Below, piece by piece: positions 47,709 through 55,267 of a stretch of DNA of 64,000 bases. The notes under the pieces are model-generated. The model was not told where the DNA came from. It searched no databases and saw nothing but the letters and a program-made list of their open reading frames with translations. The first letter of the stretch is position 1. Every line of letters starts with the position of its first letter. This DNA is from DASPHG01 sp963748315. Its GTDB lineage: Bacteria > Actinomycetota > Thermoleophilia > Solirubrobacterales > Thermoleophilaceae. Made by a program: the position numbers and the translations under genes. The DNA lies in NCBI GenBank assembly GCA_963748315.1, contig CAVVIK010000003.1, forward strand, positions 79,414 to 143,413. Direction: 5' to 3'.

Positions 47709-49691
47709 GTGAGTCACCGCCTCGACCAGCCGGACAGGCCGTGGGTGATGCGCACCTACGCGGGCCATTCCACCGCGCGCGAGTCCAACGAGCTGTACCG
47801 CAAGAACCTCGAAAAGGGCCAGACCGGCCTCTCGATCGCCTTCGATCTGCCCACGCAGACGGGCTACGACCCCGACCACGAGCTGTCGCGCGGCGAGGTC
47901 GGGAAGGTCGGCGTCTCGATCGCCCACAAGGGCGACATGCACACGCTCCTCGACGGCATCCCGCTCAACGAGATGAACACGTCGATGACGATCAACGCGA
48001 CGGCCGCATGGCTGCTCGCGCTGTACATGACGGTCGCCGAGGAGAACGGCGTCGGTCGCGACGTCCTCCAGGGGACGACCCAGAACGACATCATCAAGGA
48101 GTTCCTCTCGCGCGGGACGTACGCGTTCCCGCCCGGCCCGTCGATGCGGCTGATCGCCGACATGATCGCCTTCACCGTCGACGAGGTCCCGAAGTGGAAC
48201 CCGATCAACATCTGCAGCTATCACCTGCAGGAGGCCGGCGCGACGCCGGCTCAGGAGATCGCCTACTCCATGAGCACCGCCCAGGCCGTGCTCGACGAGG
48301 CGCGCAAGCGCGTCGACGACGACACGTTCCCAAGGGTGTTCGGGCGCATCTCGTTCTTCGTCAATGCCGGCATCCGCTTCGTCGAGGAGCATGCGAAGCT
48401 GCGCGCGATGGGCCGCCTCTGGGAGCAGCTCGGGCGCGAGCGCTACGGCGTAACCGACGAGAAGATGCTGCGCTTCCGCTACGGCGTGCAGGTGAACTCG
48501 CTCGGCCTGACCGAGTCGCAGCCGGAGAACAACGTCATCCGAATCGTGCTCGAGGCCCTCGCGGTGACGATGGGCCGCAACGCGCGGGCACGGGCGATCC
48601 AGCTGCCGGCCTGGAACGAGGCGCTCGGACTCCCGCGACCGTGGGACCAGCAGTGGTCGCTGCGGATCCAGCAGATTCTCGCCTTCGAGACCGACCTGCT
48701 CGACTACCCCGACATCTTCGAGGGCTCGACGGTGATGGACGGGCTGGTCGACGAGCTCGCCGAGGCAGCCAGCGCGGAGATGGCGATCGTTGCCGAGCAC
48801 GGAGGCGCTGTCGAGGCCGTCGACTACATGAAGACGCAGCTCGTCGAGTCGCACCGCGAGCGCGTGCGCCGGATCGAGAGCGGCGAGCTCAAGGTGATCG
48901 GCCAGAACGTCTACACGACCGCCGAGGAGTCACCGCTCCAGACGGGCGAGGACGGCGGCATCCTGACGGTCGACCCGCAGGTCGAGCAGGGCCAGATCGC
49001 GGCCGTTCAGGAGTGGCGCTCGCAGCGCGATAAGGAGGCGGTTGACGCCGCGCTCACGAAGCTCGCCGGCGCGGCTCGTGACGAATCGCAGAACATCATG
49101 CCCCCCACGCTCGAGGCAGCGGCGGCCGGAGCCACGACCGGCGAGTGGGCGCAGACCCTGCGCGACGTGTTCGGCGAGTACAGGGCGCCAACCGGCGTGC
49201 AGGACGCGGCCGCGACCGACGACGGCTCGCTCACCGAGTTGCGCGAGGAAGTCGAGCGCGTTTCCGAGGCACTCGGACGTCGCGTCAAGATCCTCGTCGG
49301 CAAGCCCGGCCTCGACGGGCACTCGAACGGCGCCGAGCAGATCGCGGTTCGGGCGCGCGACGCCGGCATGGACGTCGTCTACCAGGGCATCCGCCTGACC
49401 CCATCGGAGATCGCGCGCACCGCTGCGGACGAGGGCGTGCACGTGGTCGGCCTATCGATCCTCTCGGGCTCGCACCGCGAGCTGATCCCAACCGTGCTGC
49501 GCGAGCTGAAGGACGCCGGCGCCGACGTGCCCGTTGTGGTCGGCGGCATCATCCCGCGCGTAGACGAGGAGGCGCTGCTCGCATCCGGGGTAGCCCGCGT
49601 CTACACGCCCAAGGACTTCGAGATCAGCCGCATCATGGGCGACATCGTCCGGCTCGTGGCCGAGCGCCACAACGTAGCCGCCGCCGCATAA
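47709..49691 (+). CDS. ecm: Ethylmalonyl-CoA mutase
   Basis: 660 residues in one chain, including the substrate TIM barrel (about 1-505) and the B12 domain (about 530-655). The N-terminus R-T-Y-A-G-H-S-T-A-R-E-S-N and D-L-P-T-Q-T-G-Y-D-P-D-H, plus Q-E-A-G-A-T and L-T-E-S-Q-P-E-N-N, match Ecm more closely than methylmalonyl-CoA mutase, which is longer. The B12 motif D-G-H-S-N-G carries the cobalt-ligating His; S-I-L-S-G-S-H and V-V-V-G-G complete the domain. It converts (2R)-ethylmalonyl-CoA to methylsuccinyl-CoA, directly after Ccr in the pathway. The gene is followed by meaB. Confidence 0.9.
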   Translation: MSHRLDQPDRPWVMRTYAGHSTARESNELYRKNLEKGQTGLSIAFDLPTQTGYDPDHELSRGEVGKVGVSIAHKGDMHTLLDGIPLNEMNTSMTINATAAWLLALYMTVAEENGVGRDVLQGTTQNDIIKEFLSRGTYAFPPGPSMRLIADMIAFTVDEVPKWNPINICSYHLQEAGATPAQEIAYSMSTAQAVLDEARKRVDDDTFPRVFGRISFFVNAGIRFVEEHAKLRAMGRLWEQLGRERYGVTDEKMLRFRYGVQVNSLGLTESQPENNVIRIVLEALAVTMGRNARARAIQLPAWNEALGLPRPWDQQWSLRIQQILAFETDLLDYPDIFEGSTVMDGLVDELAEAASAEMAIVAEHGGAVEAVDYMKTQLVESHRERVRRIESGELKVIGQNVYTTAEESPLQTGEDGGILTVDPQVEQGQIAAVQEWRSQRDKEAVDAALTKLAGAARDESQNIMPPTLEAAAAGATTGEWAQTLRDVFGEYRAPTGVQDAAATDDGSLTELREEVERVSEALGRRVKILVGKPGLDGHSNGAEQIAVRARDAGMDVVYQGIRLTPSEIARTAADEGVHVVGLSILSGSHRELIPTVLRELKDAGADVPVVVGGIIPRVDEEALLASGVARVYTPKDFEISRIMGDIVRLVAERHNVAAAA

Positions 49692-49706
49692 GGGGTCAGA
49701 CCCCTT
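49690..49706. repeat. Hairpin spanning the ecm stop and meaB start
   Basis: AAGGGGTCAGACCCCTT is a perfect 7-bp inverted repeat with a CAG loop. It includes two bases of the ecm stop TAA and the first two bases of the meaB TTG start. No T-tract follows, so it is not a typical terminator. Similar GGGGTC-AGACCCC palindromes are frequent in some genomes (recollection, not checked). Confidence 0.7.
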
Positions 49707-50652
49707 GAGTGGACGCGACTTAGGTCGCAGGCTCAGAGAGCGTGACCGTTCGGCGGCCGCGCCCGCGCTGAACCTGATTGAGACGCGCACACCGGATGCA
49801 CGCGCGCAGACCGTCGCCCTGCTCGCCGAGGTCTCGCCCGCCGCCCTCGGCGGCGAGGCGCCGGCGCACGTGGTCGGCATCACCGGCCCGCCGGGCGCGG
49901 GCAAGTCAACCTTGCTCTCGGCGCTCGTGAAGGAGTGGCGCTCGCGCGGCAAGACCGTTGCCGTGCTCGCGGTCGACCCGTCGTCGAAGCGCTCCGGCGG
50001 CTCGCTGCTCGGCGACCGCGCGCGCATCGATCACGACGCGCGCGACGACGGCATTCTGATCCGCTCGACCGCCGCGGGCACGATGCTCGGCGGCCTCGCA
50101 CCGCCCACACGCGAGGCGGCCCAGGCGCTCGCTGCCGTGTTCGACGTAGTCGTCGTCGAGACCGTGGGCGTCGGCCAGTCGGAGACGGACGTCGCGGACC
50201 TGTGCGACACGGTCGCCGTCATCGTCCAGCCCGGGTCCGGCGACGTGCTCCAGTTCCTCAAGGCGGGGATCATGGAGGTGCCCGACGTCCTCGTCGTGAC
50301 CAAGGCGGACCTGGAGGACATCGCGCGCCGAGCGCAGCGCGACCTCGCCGCTGCCCTACGTGCGGTCGGTGCGCGCGACACGCCTGTCGTCGCGGTGTCG
50401 TCGATCCCGCCGCCGAGCGGGATCGACGAGCTGGCCGACGCGCTCGAGGCGCATCGCAACCGGGCGGACGTCGGCGGGTCGCGCGTGCGTGCGCGACGCC
50501 TTGCCGCGCTGGCCGAGTTCACGCTCGAACGCGGCGAGAGCGCCGTCCGCACGCTCGGCGGCCGCCGCGCGGCGGAGAAACTGCTTGCCGACTTCGATCC
50601 GGCGAAGCCGGTGGCGGAGCTTGTCACCGAGCTCGAGAAGGGACTGTCGTGA
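49705..50652 (+). CDS. meaB: Mutase-chaperone GTPase MeaB (ArgK family)
   Basis: 315 residues from TTG 49705. G3E-type GTPase motifs: Walker A G-P-P-G-A-G-K-S (about 60-67), V-D-P-S-S-K-R-S-G-G-S-L-L-G-D (about 92-106, switch region typical of MeaB), V-E-T-V-G-V-G-Q-S-E (about 152-161) and N/TKxD as V-T-K-A-D (about 197-201). A C-terminal helix for dimerisation follows. MeaB loads or protects the B12 cofactor of acyl-CoA mutases; its place right after ecm indicates Ecm is its client. Confidence 0.92.
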   Translation: MSGRDLGRRLRERDRSAAAPALNLIETRTPDARAQTVALLAEVSPAALGGEAPAHVVGITGPPGAGKSTLLSALVKEWRSRGKTVAVLAVDPSSKRSGGSLLGDRARIDHDARDDGILIRSTAAGTMLGGLAPPTREAAQALAAVFDVVVVETVGVGQSETDVADLCDTVAVIVQPGSGDVLQFLKAGIMEVPDVLVVTKADLEDIARRAQRDLAAALRAVGARDTPVVAVSSIPPPSGIDELADALEAHRNRADVGGSRVRARRLAALAEFTLERGESAVRTLGGRRAAEKLLADFDPAKPVAELVTELEKGLS

Positions 50653-50807
50653 GGGCCTTCGTGATCCAGGCGGGCGCGCTGCTCGCACTTTTCGTGGCCG
50701 TGACTGCGCTGGCGAAGCTGCTCGGCGCCGAAGACCTCGGCACCGCCGCGACGTTCGGCCAGATCGCGTTCCTGATCGGCCTCGTCTACGTGATGCTCAG
50801 GCGCTAG
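50649..50807 (+). CDS. Small membrane protein coupled to meaB
   Basis: 52 residues, GTG start overlapping the meaB stop (GTGA). Two hydrophobic segments (A-G-A-L-L-A-L-F-V-A-V-T-A-L and F-G-Q-I-A-F-L-I-G-L-V-Y-V-M-L) with a short polar loop. The stop overlaps the end of convergent mobA by 11 bp. Function unknown. Confidence 0.5.
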   Translation: MRAFVIQAGALLALFVAVTALAKLLGAEDLGTAATFGQIAFLIGLVYVMLRR

Positions 50808-51333
50808 CCAGGTCGTCGGGCGTGTTCACGCTGCGCAAGAGCGCCGGCGGGAGCGCGACCCGCGCCGGATCGAGCTCCTCGACAGTTGCGCGCAGCGGCG
50901 CGTCGGACGGCGCCTCCCTGAGCGTGGCAAGCGCCTCCGGCGCGTAGACCCCGAAGACCGGACACATCTCCCCCTCTGCGACGGCGACCGCCGCAGATCC
51001 CCCAGGAGCGGCATCGAGCAGCGACCGGCAGGCATCCGCCGTCACCCAGGGCATGTCGACGGCGCACACGAGAACCGGGCCTTCGGCCCGCTCGAGCGCG
51101 TGGACGATCCCCGTCAGCGGGTGGCGCGGCTCGGTCGGCTCGTCCCAGCGCTCGACGCCCTTGATCGGTGGCAGCTCTGTCTCGGGCTTGCACACGATCG
51201 CGACCGGCTCGCAGACCTCTGCGAGCACCTCGCCCACGTGCACCGCAAGCGGCCGCCCGTCGAGCTCGAGCATCGCCTTCGAGACACCGCCCAGTCGTTT
51301 GCCGGCGCCGCCGGCGAGAATCGCGCCGTTCAC
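50797..51333 (-). CDS. mobA: Molybdenum cofactor guanylyltransferase (MobA-like)
   Basis: 178 residues from GTG 51333. Nucleotidyltransferase start I-L-A-G-G-A-G-K-R-L-G (about 5-15) with the lysine in S-K-A-M-L (about 19), the metal Asp in C-A-V-D-M-P-W-V (about 91-98), and a C-terminal N-T-P-D-D-L. It would transfer GMP from GTP to molybdopterin. The protein is short, and specificity for another nucleotide (MocA-like) is not excluded. Confidence 0.82.
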   Translation of the reverse strand: MNGAILAGGAGKRLGGVSKAMLELDGRPLAVHVGEVLAEVCEPVAIVCKPETELPPIKGVERWDEPTEPRHPLTGIVHALERAEGPVLVCAVDMPWVTADACRSLLDAAPGGSAAVAVAEGEMCPVFGVYAPEALATLREAPSDAPLRATVEELDPARVALPPALLRSVNTPDDLASA

Positions 51334-51338
51334 TCGCG

Positions 51339-51346
51339 GTTATGCT
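51339..51346. promoter_or_regulatory. Overlapping divergent -10 elements (mobA / F420 oxidoreductase)
   Basis: Minus-strand CATAAC (51339-51344) is five bases before GTG 51333; plus-strand TATGCT (51341-51346) is eight bases before GTG 51355. They overlap by four bases. Confidence 0.45.
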
Positions 51347-51354
51347 GGCACGCC

Positions 51355-52272
51355 GTGGGCCTCGGTTGCTTCGTCTCGGTCGGGCGGGAGCTCGACACAG
51401 CCATCGAGCGCGTCAAGCTCGCCGAGTCGCTCGGCTACGAGAGCGCGTACGTCACCCACATCGCCGCGCGCGACCCGTTCACCGTGCTCACGGCGTACGC
51501 CGGAGCCACCGACCGCATCCGGCTCGGTACGGGCGTCACCCCCATCTACGCGCGCACGCCGGTCGCCACCGCGCAGACGGCAGCGACGATCGACGAGTAC
51601 TCGGGCGGGCGCATGGTCCTCGGCCTCGGCGTATCGCACCGGCCGGTGGTCGAGGGCTGGTACAGCCAGCAGATCGACAAGCCCGTCCGCGAGATGCGCG
51701 AGTACCTGAGCACCGTGCGCGCGATCTTCCGCGGCGAGGACCCGCCGCCCGGCGAGAAGTGGCCGACCGGGTTCCACTTCATGGGCTACGGCGCGCGCGC
51801 TGAACTGCCGATCTACGTAGCCGGGCTGTCCCCCGCGATGCTCCGACTTGCCGGCGAGCTGGCCGACGGCGTGATCCTGTGGCTCTGCGAGCCGACTTAC
51901 ATCCGGGAGGTCGTCGTGCCCGAGGTGACGAAGGGCCGCGAGAAGACCGGCAAGTCGTTCGACGGGTTCGACGTGGTCGCCGCCGTGCCGTCGGCGGTCA
52001 CGGACGATCCGGACGCCGCGAGGGACGTCATGCGCAACGACCTCGTCCCCTACTTCTCGCTGCCGTTCTACCGCGCGATGATCGAGCGCTCGGGATTCGA
52101 GCCCGACATCGAGAAGGCGGACGCGTTCATCGACACGCTCGCCGCGATCGGCACAGCCGAACAGGCGAACGCGGTCATCGAGCGCTACTTCGAAGCCGGC
52201 GCGACATCGCCGTGCGTCGGCCCGATCGCGAAGACGGACTTCGAGGCGACCCTGCGCACGCTCAGCCGCTGA
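51355..52272 (+). CDS. LLM class F420-dependent oxidoreductase
   Basis: 305 residues from GTG 51355; the frame is open upstream through mobA but the family begins here (G-L-G-C-F-V-S-V-G-R-E). Luciferase-like TIM-barrel motifs: A-E-S-L-G-Y-E-S-A-Y-V-T (about 22-33), L-G-T-G-V-T-P-I-Y-A-R-T-P (about 57-69), the non-prolyl cis-peptide region and G-R-M-V-L-G-L-G-V-S (about 82-91), and P-I-Y-V-A-G-L-S-P (about 146-154). This pattern is seen in F420-using actinobacterial enzymes. The F420 locus in the same window supports F420 as cofactor; the substrate is unknown. Confidence 0.85.
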   Translation: MGLGCFVSVGRELDTAIERVKLAESLGYESAYVTHIAARDPFTVLTAYAGATDRIRLGTGVTPIYARTPVATAQTAATIDEYSGGRMVLGLGVSHRPVVEGWYSQQIDKPVREMREYLSTVRAIFRGEDPPPGEKWPTGFHFMGYGARAELPIYVAGLSPAMLRLAGELADGVILWLCEPTYIREVVVPEVTKGREKTGKSFDGFDVVAAVPSAVTDDPDAARDVMRNDLVPYFSLPFYRAMIERSGFEPDIEKADAFIDTLAAIGTAEQANAVIERYFEAGATSPCVGPIAKTDFEATLRTLSR

Positions 52273-52666
52273 GCGACGAGATCCTGTAGGCGCCCGCCTC
52301 GCGCACGAGCCGGATCTTGTCCTCGGCTCGCGCCTGCCCCTCTGCAACCGTGACGACGTCGACGGTCGCCATCGCGCCCTCGATCTTGATCGACGTCACC
52401 TGGATCCGCGGCTTCTTGACACCCGCTGACGTGCGCTCGAGCTGCTCCGGGCAGTCGCCGCCACCCGCCTGGCGCCGCACCTCGGCGGAGAGGAGGTTCG
52501 AGCAGATGTAGTCGTAGTCCCCCTTGGCGATCGAGCGCTCGAGCTGCTTCACGACGTCGCCGGCCTCCTGGGCGAGCCCGCCCGCAGCCTCGTCGTCGTC
52601 ACCGCCGCCGCAGCCCGCAAGCGCGATTGCGAGCGCACACAGCGCGGCTGGGCCCGCAGCCCTCAT
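52262..52666 (-). CDS. Small lipoprotein
   Basis: 134 residues from ATG 52666, supported by TATGCT seven bases upstream (the frame opens at 52678). Lipobox L-A-G-C-G-G near residue 17, an acidic linker, then a helical/strand domain with two cysteines (I-C-S-N-L-L and G-D-C-P-E-Q-L) and a closing strand pair like NTF2/DUF4878-type lumazine-fold lipoproteins: I-E-G-A-M-A-T-V-D-V-V-T-V and I-R-L-V-R-E-A-G-A-Y-R-I. That fold assignment is tentative. Overlaps the convergent oxidoreductase end by 11 bp. Confidence 0.65.
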   Translation of the reverse strand: MRAAGPAALCALAIALAGCGGGDDDEAAGGLAQEAGDVVKQLERSIAKGDYDYICSNLLSAEVRRQAGGGDCPEQLERTSAGVKKPRIQVTSIKIEGAMATVDVVTVAEGQARAEDKIRLVREAGAYRISSLSG

Positions 52667-52673
52667 GCGTGCG

Positions 52674-52681
52674 AGCATAAT
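52674..52681. promoter_or_regulatory. Overlapping divergent -10 elements (lipoprotein / CxxC protein)
   Basis: Minus-strand TATGCT (52674-52679) is seven bases before ATG 52666; plus-strand CATAAT (52676-52681) is six bases before ATG 52688. Four bases are shared. Confidence 0.5.
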
Positions 52682-52687
52682 CAGGGC

Positions 52688-53287
52688 ATGGAAGGCTCAG
52701 CTCCCGACTCTGCCGGCGTCGCTTCCGCCTGGCTGCGCTGCTACCGCTGCTGGTCGCAGAACCTGAAGGTCGAGCTCCACTACGAGGGGGTCCTGCGGGT
52801 CGATCCGCAGACCGGCGAGGCCTACGACCCCGACGATGAGCTTCAGGAGGCCGTCATCCAGTGCCGCGACTGCCTCCACGACCAGCCCCATCTGAGCCTG
52901 GCGGTCTACGAGGAGAACGGCCGCCGGATCAGCCGAGTCGAGGCAGTCGAGGACCGTTGGGAGCGGATGGTGGTGGGCACGCCCTGGGTCGCCTCCTGCA
53001 CCGTCACGGTCGACGGTGAGGGCGTCGACTGCCAGGGGCCGGACGCCGCCGACGCGCTCGCCTACGCCGCCTTCGGCGACCACGGGACGCGCGAGTTCTT
53101 CACCCACGTGCGCTTCCACAAGCACGACGGCGACTCGATTGTCGTCCACACCATCGTCGAGCTCTACGCCCGCTCGCCCGAGGAGGCGACCGACGTTCTC
53201 GAGGACGCCGCGCGCGGCGCGCTCGCGATCACGTCACTGGCCGAGGAATCGCGCCCACCCGCCGTTACCGGCGGGGACGAGCACTAG
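52688..53287 (+). CDS. Uncharacterised protein with N-terminal zinc-ribbon-like cysteines
   Basis: 199 residues. Two CxxC pairs, C-Y-R-C (about 18-21) and C-R-D-C (about 59-62), are spaced as in a zinc ribbon with a long insert. A second domain (about 95-185) is strand/helix mixed and acidic: V-A-S-C-T-V-T-V-D-G-E-G, then H-V-R-F-H-K-H-D-G-D-S-I-V-V-H. No family recognised. The stop overlaps the convergent RemA-like gene end by four bases. Confidence 0.6.
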   Translation: MEGSAPDSAGVASAWLRCYRCWSQNLKVELHYEGVLRVDPQTGEAYDPDDELQEAVIQCRDCLHDQPHLSLAVYEENGRRISRVEAVEDRWERMVVGTPWVASCTVTVDGEGVDCQGPDAADALAYAAFGDHGTREFFTHVRFHKHDGDSIVVHTIVELYARSPEEATDVLEDAARGALAITSLAEESRPPAVTGGDEH

Positions 53288-53529
53288 TCGTCCTTCTTCT
53301 TCCGCCGTGGAAGGCCGGCGGCCTCCGCGAGCGCCTGCTCCTGGTCGGCGAGTATCGCGCGCGCAGAGCGTGAGGCCTCGATCGGCCGGTCGAGCTGGTC
53401 GACGTGCACGTAGGTGCGCTTGCCGTGGGCCCGCTCCTCCGCCTCGATCGGAACCAGAGCGTAGATCCGGTCGGCACGGACGAACTTCCCGTACCCCAGG
53501 GGGATCAGACGAGGCTCACGCTTCGCCAT
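53284..53529 (-). CDS. RemA/DUF370-like small regulatory protein
   Basis: 81 residues from ATG 53529 (an upstream ATG at 53553 would overlap the divergent cupin start). L-I-P-L-G-Y-G-K-F-V-R-A-D-R-I-Y-A-L-V resembles the N-terminal core L-I-N-I-G-F-G-N-x-V-x-A-x-R-I of RemA-type DNA-binding proteins; the second half differs, with a helix A-R-A-I-L-A-D-Q-E and a basic end. RemA proteins form DNA-binding rings that regulate matrix genes in Bacillus. The assignment is tentative. Confidence 0.5.
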   Translation of the reverse strand: MAKREPRLIPLGYGKFVRADRIYALVPIEAEERAHGKRTYVHVDQLDRPIEASRSARAILADQEQALAEAAGLPRRKKKDD

Positions 53530-53551
53530 GGCATCCGACAAGATACGCCCC

Positions 53552-53950
53552 ATGGCTTACACGAAGAAGAACCTGAAAGAGGACGTGCAGGACTCGGCGC
53601 CTGGATTCGGCTTCGCACCCGACATGGAGGCGCGATTCGCCAGCAAGGACCTCGAGCTCGAGCAGTCGGGCGTCGGCTACGAGCGGTGGTCGCCGAACTT
53701 CAGGGTCCCGTTCGGGCACACGCACAAGGGGCAGGAGGAGGTGTACGTGGTCGTCTCGGGGAGCGGCCGCGTGAAGATCGACGACGAGATCGTCGATTTC
53801 AAGCAGTGGGACGCCATCCGCGTCCCGGCAGGCGTCTGGCGCTGCTTCCAGGCGGGTCCCGACGGCGCCGAGGTGATCGCCTTCGGGGCGCCGAAAATGG
53901 ACGATCCGCGCGCCGACGCCGAGATGCAACCGGGCTGGTGGGCCGACTAG
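53552..53950 (+). CDS. Cupin domain protein, paralogue of the gene at 180-599
   Basis: 132 residues from ATG 53552; ATG 53528 lies in frame upstream but overlaps the divergent gene. The same cupin layout as its paralogue: F-G-H-T-H (about 52-56), Q-E-E-V-Y-V-V-V-S-G-S-G, V-P-A-G-V-W near 95, and the identical W-W-A-D end. The histidine of motif 2 is again missing, so metal binding is uncertain. Function unknown; the two copies may bind related small ligands. Confidence 0.75.
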   Translation: MAYTKKNLKEDVQDSAPGFGFAPDMEARFASKDLELEQSGVGYERWSPNFRVPFGHTHKGQEEVYVVVSGSGRVKIDDEIVDFKQWDAIRVPAGVWRCFQAGPDGAEVIAFGAPKMDDPRADAEMQPGWWAD

Positions 53951-54017
53951 CCGCGGGGCAGTCCAGCGCGACGTGCCGGAAGTGCAGAAAACGAGTGCTT
54001 TTGCCGATGGCTGAGCG

Positions 54018-55214
54018 ATGTTCGGCAACAGCGACCAGCAACGCAGGCTGCTCGAGCAACAGCTGAGCGACGCACACCGGCGCCTCGCGGAGCTCGAGCG
54101 CGAGCTCGGCATGCGCTCCGGCCGCGATGCGCTGACCGGCCTGCCGGACCTCCGCCGCTTTCATCAGCGCCTGGCTGCCGAGGTCGATCGCTCGCGCCGG
54201 CACGGCCACCCGCTGTCGGTCGCCGCGATCGACATCGACGGCTTCCGCGGTCTCAACGTGTCACACGGCATCGCCGTTGGCGACGCGATCTTGCGTGCCG
54301 CCGGCCGCGTCATCACCGAGCTGACGCGGGCGAATGACTTCGTCGCCCGCTCCCAGGGCGATGAGTTCGTGCTCCTCATGACCGATACCGACTCGGCCGG
54401 CGCCAAGCAGTGCGTCGAGCGGATCCTGCTCGAGCTCGAGGCGACGGCGGCCGGCCCGATCAGCTGCGTCTCCGCGTCCGGCGGCATCTCGACCTGGCAG
54501 CGTCCGCAGAGCGCCGAGGAGCTGCTCGAGGTCGCCCGCCGCGGCGTCGAACGTGCTCGCGCGGACGGCGGCGGGCGCACGGCGGTAATGAGCAGCGGCC
54601 TGGACGACGTCGGCCCCGAGGACGACTCGCGCCGCGATGCCATCGTCGGCCTGGCCACCACGCTGCTCGAGCGCGACCGCTACACCGGCGACCACTCCGA
54701 GGCCGTGGTCCGGCTCACCGTCCGCGTCGCAGAAGCCCTTGCGCTCAACCCGGACGAGGTCGCCCGGGTGGAAACGGCCGCACTTCTCCACGACGTCGGC
54801 AAGGTCGGCATCCCCGACTCGATCCTGCACAAGGACGGGCCGCTCGACGACAACGAGTGGGTGCTGATGAAGGAGCACCCCGTCATCGGCGAGCGGATCC
54901 TCCGCGCGATCCCGGGGCTCGGCGGCGTCGCCCGCATCGTCCGGCACGAGCACGAGCGCTGGGACGGCAACGGCTACCCGGATGGGATCTCGGGCGACTC
55001 GATCCCGATCGGCAGCCGCATCATTCTCACCTGCGACGCGTACCACGCGATGACGAGCGACCGCCCGTATCGCAAGGCGATGTCGCACGAGGACGCGCTG
55101 AGGGAGCTGCGGAAGAACGCGGGCACCCAGTTCGATCCCCAGGTGGTCGAGGCGCTGATGGGCTGCCTCTACGGCGACCGCACGCTCGCCGCGCCGGACC
55201 AGGCCGCCGAATAG
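54018..55214 (+). CDS. GGDEF (degenerate) plus HD-GYP c-di-GMP signalling protein
   Basis: 398 residues. A short N-terminal coiled coil (about 8-32), a GGDEF domain (about 35-185) whose signature reads R-S-Q-G-D-E-F, so the first Gly is replaced by Gln, and an HD-GYP domain (about 200-385). The latter has H-D-V-G-K-V-G-I-P (about 257-265), K-E-H-P-V-I-G (about 285-291), H-E-H-E-R-W-D-G-N-G-Y-P (about 312-323) and C-D-A-Y-H-A-M (about 338), all metal ligands in place. Likely a c-di-GMP phosphodiesterase with a regulatory, probably non-synthesising GGDEF. No sensor domain or membrane segment. Confidence 0.9.
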   Translation: MFGNSDQQRRLLEQQLSDAHRRLAELERELGMRSGRDALTGLPDLRRFHQRLAAEVDRSRRHGHPLSVAAIDIDGFRGLNVSHGIAVGDAILRAAGRVITELTRANDFVARSQGDEFVLLMTDTDSAGAKQCVERILLELEATAAGPISCVSASGGISTWQRPQSAEELLEVARRGVERARADGGGRTAVMSSGLDDVGPEDDSRRDAIVGLATTLLERDRYTGDHSEAVVRLTVRVAEALALNPDEVARVETAALLHDVGKVGIPDSILHKDGPLDDNEWVLMKEHPVIGERILRAIPGLGGVARIVRHEHERWDGNGYPDGISGDSIPIGSRIILTCDAYHAMTSDRPYRKAMSHEDALRELRKNAGTQFDPQVVEALMGCLYGDRTLAAPDQAAE

Positions 55215-55267
55215 CCCGCTAATAGCGCGTTCGAGCGCCCAAGGCCAGACCCGTGGACGTATGTCCT

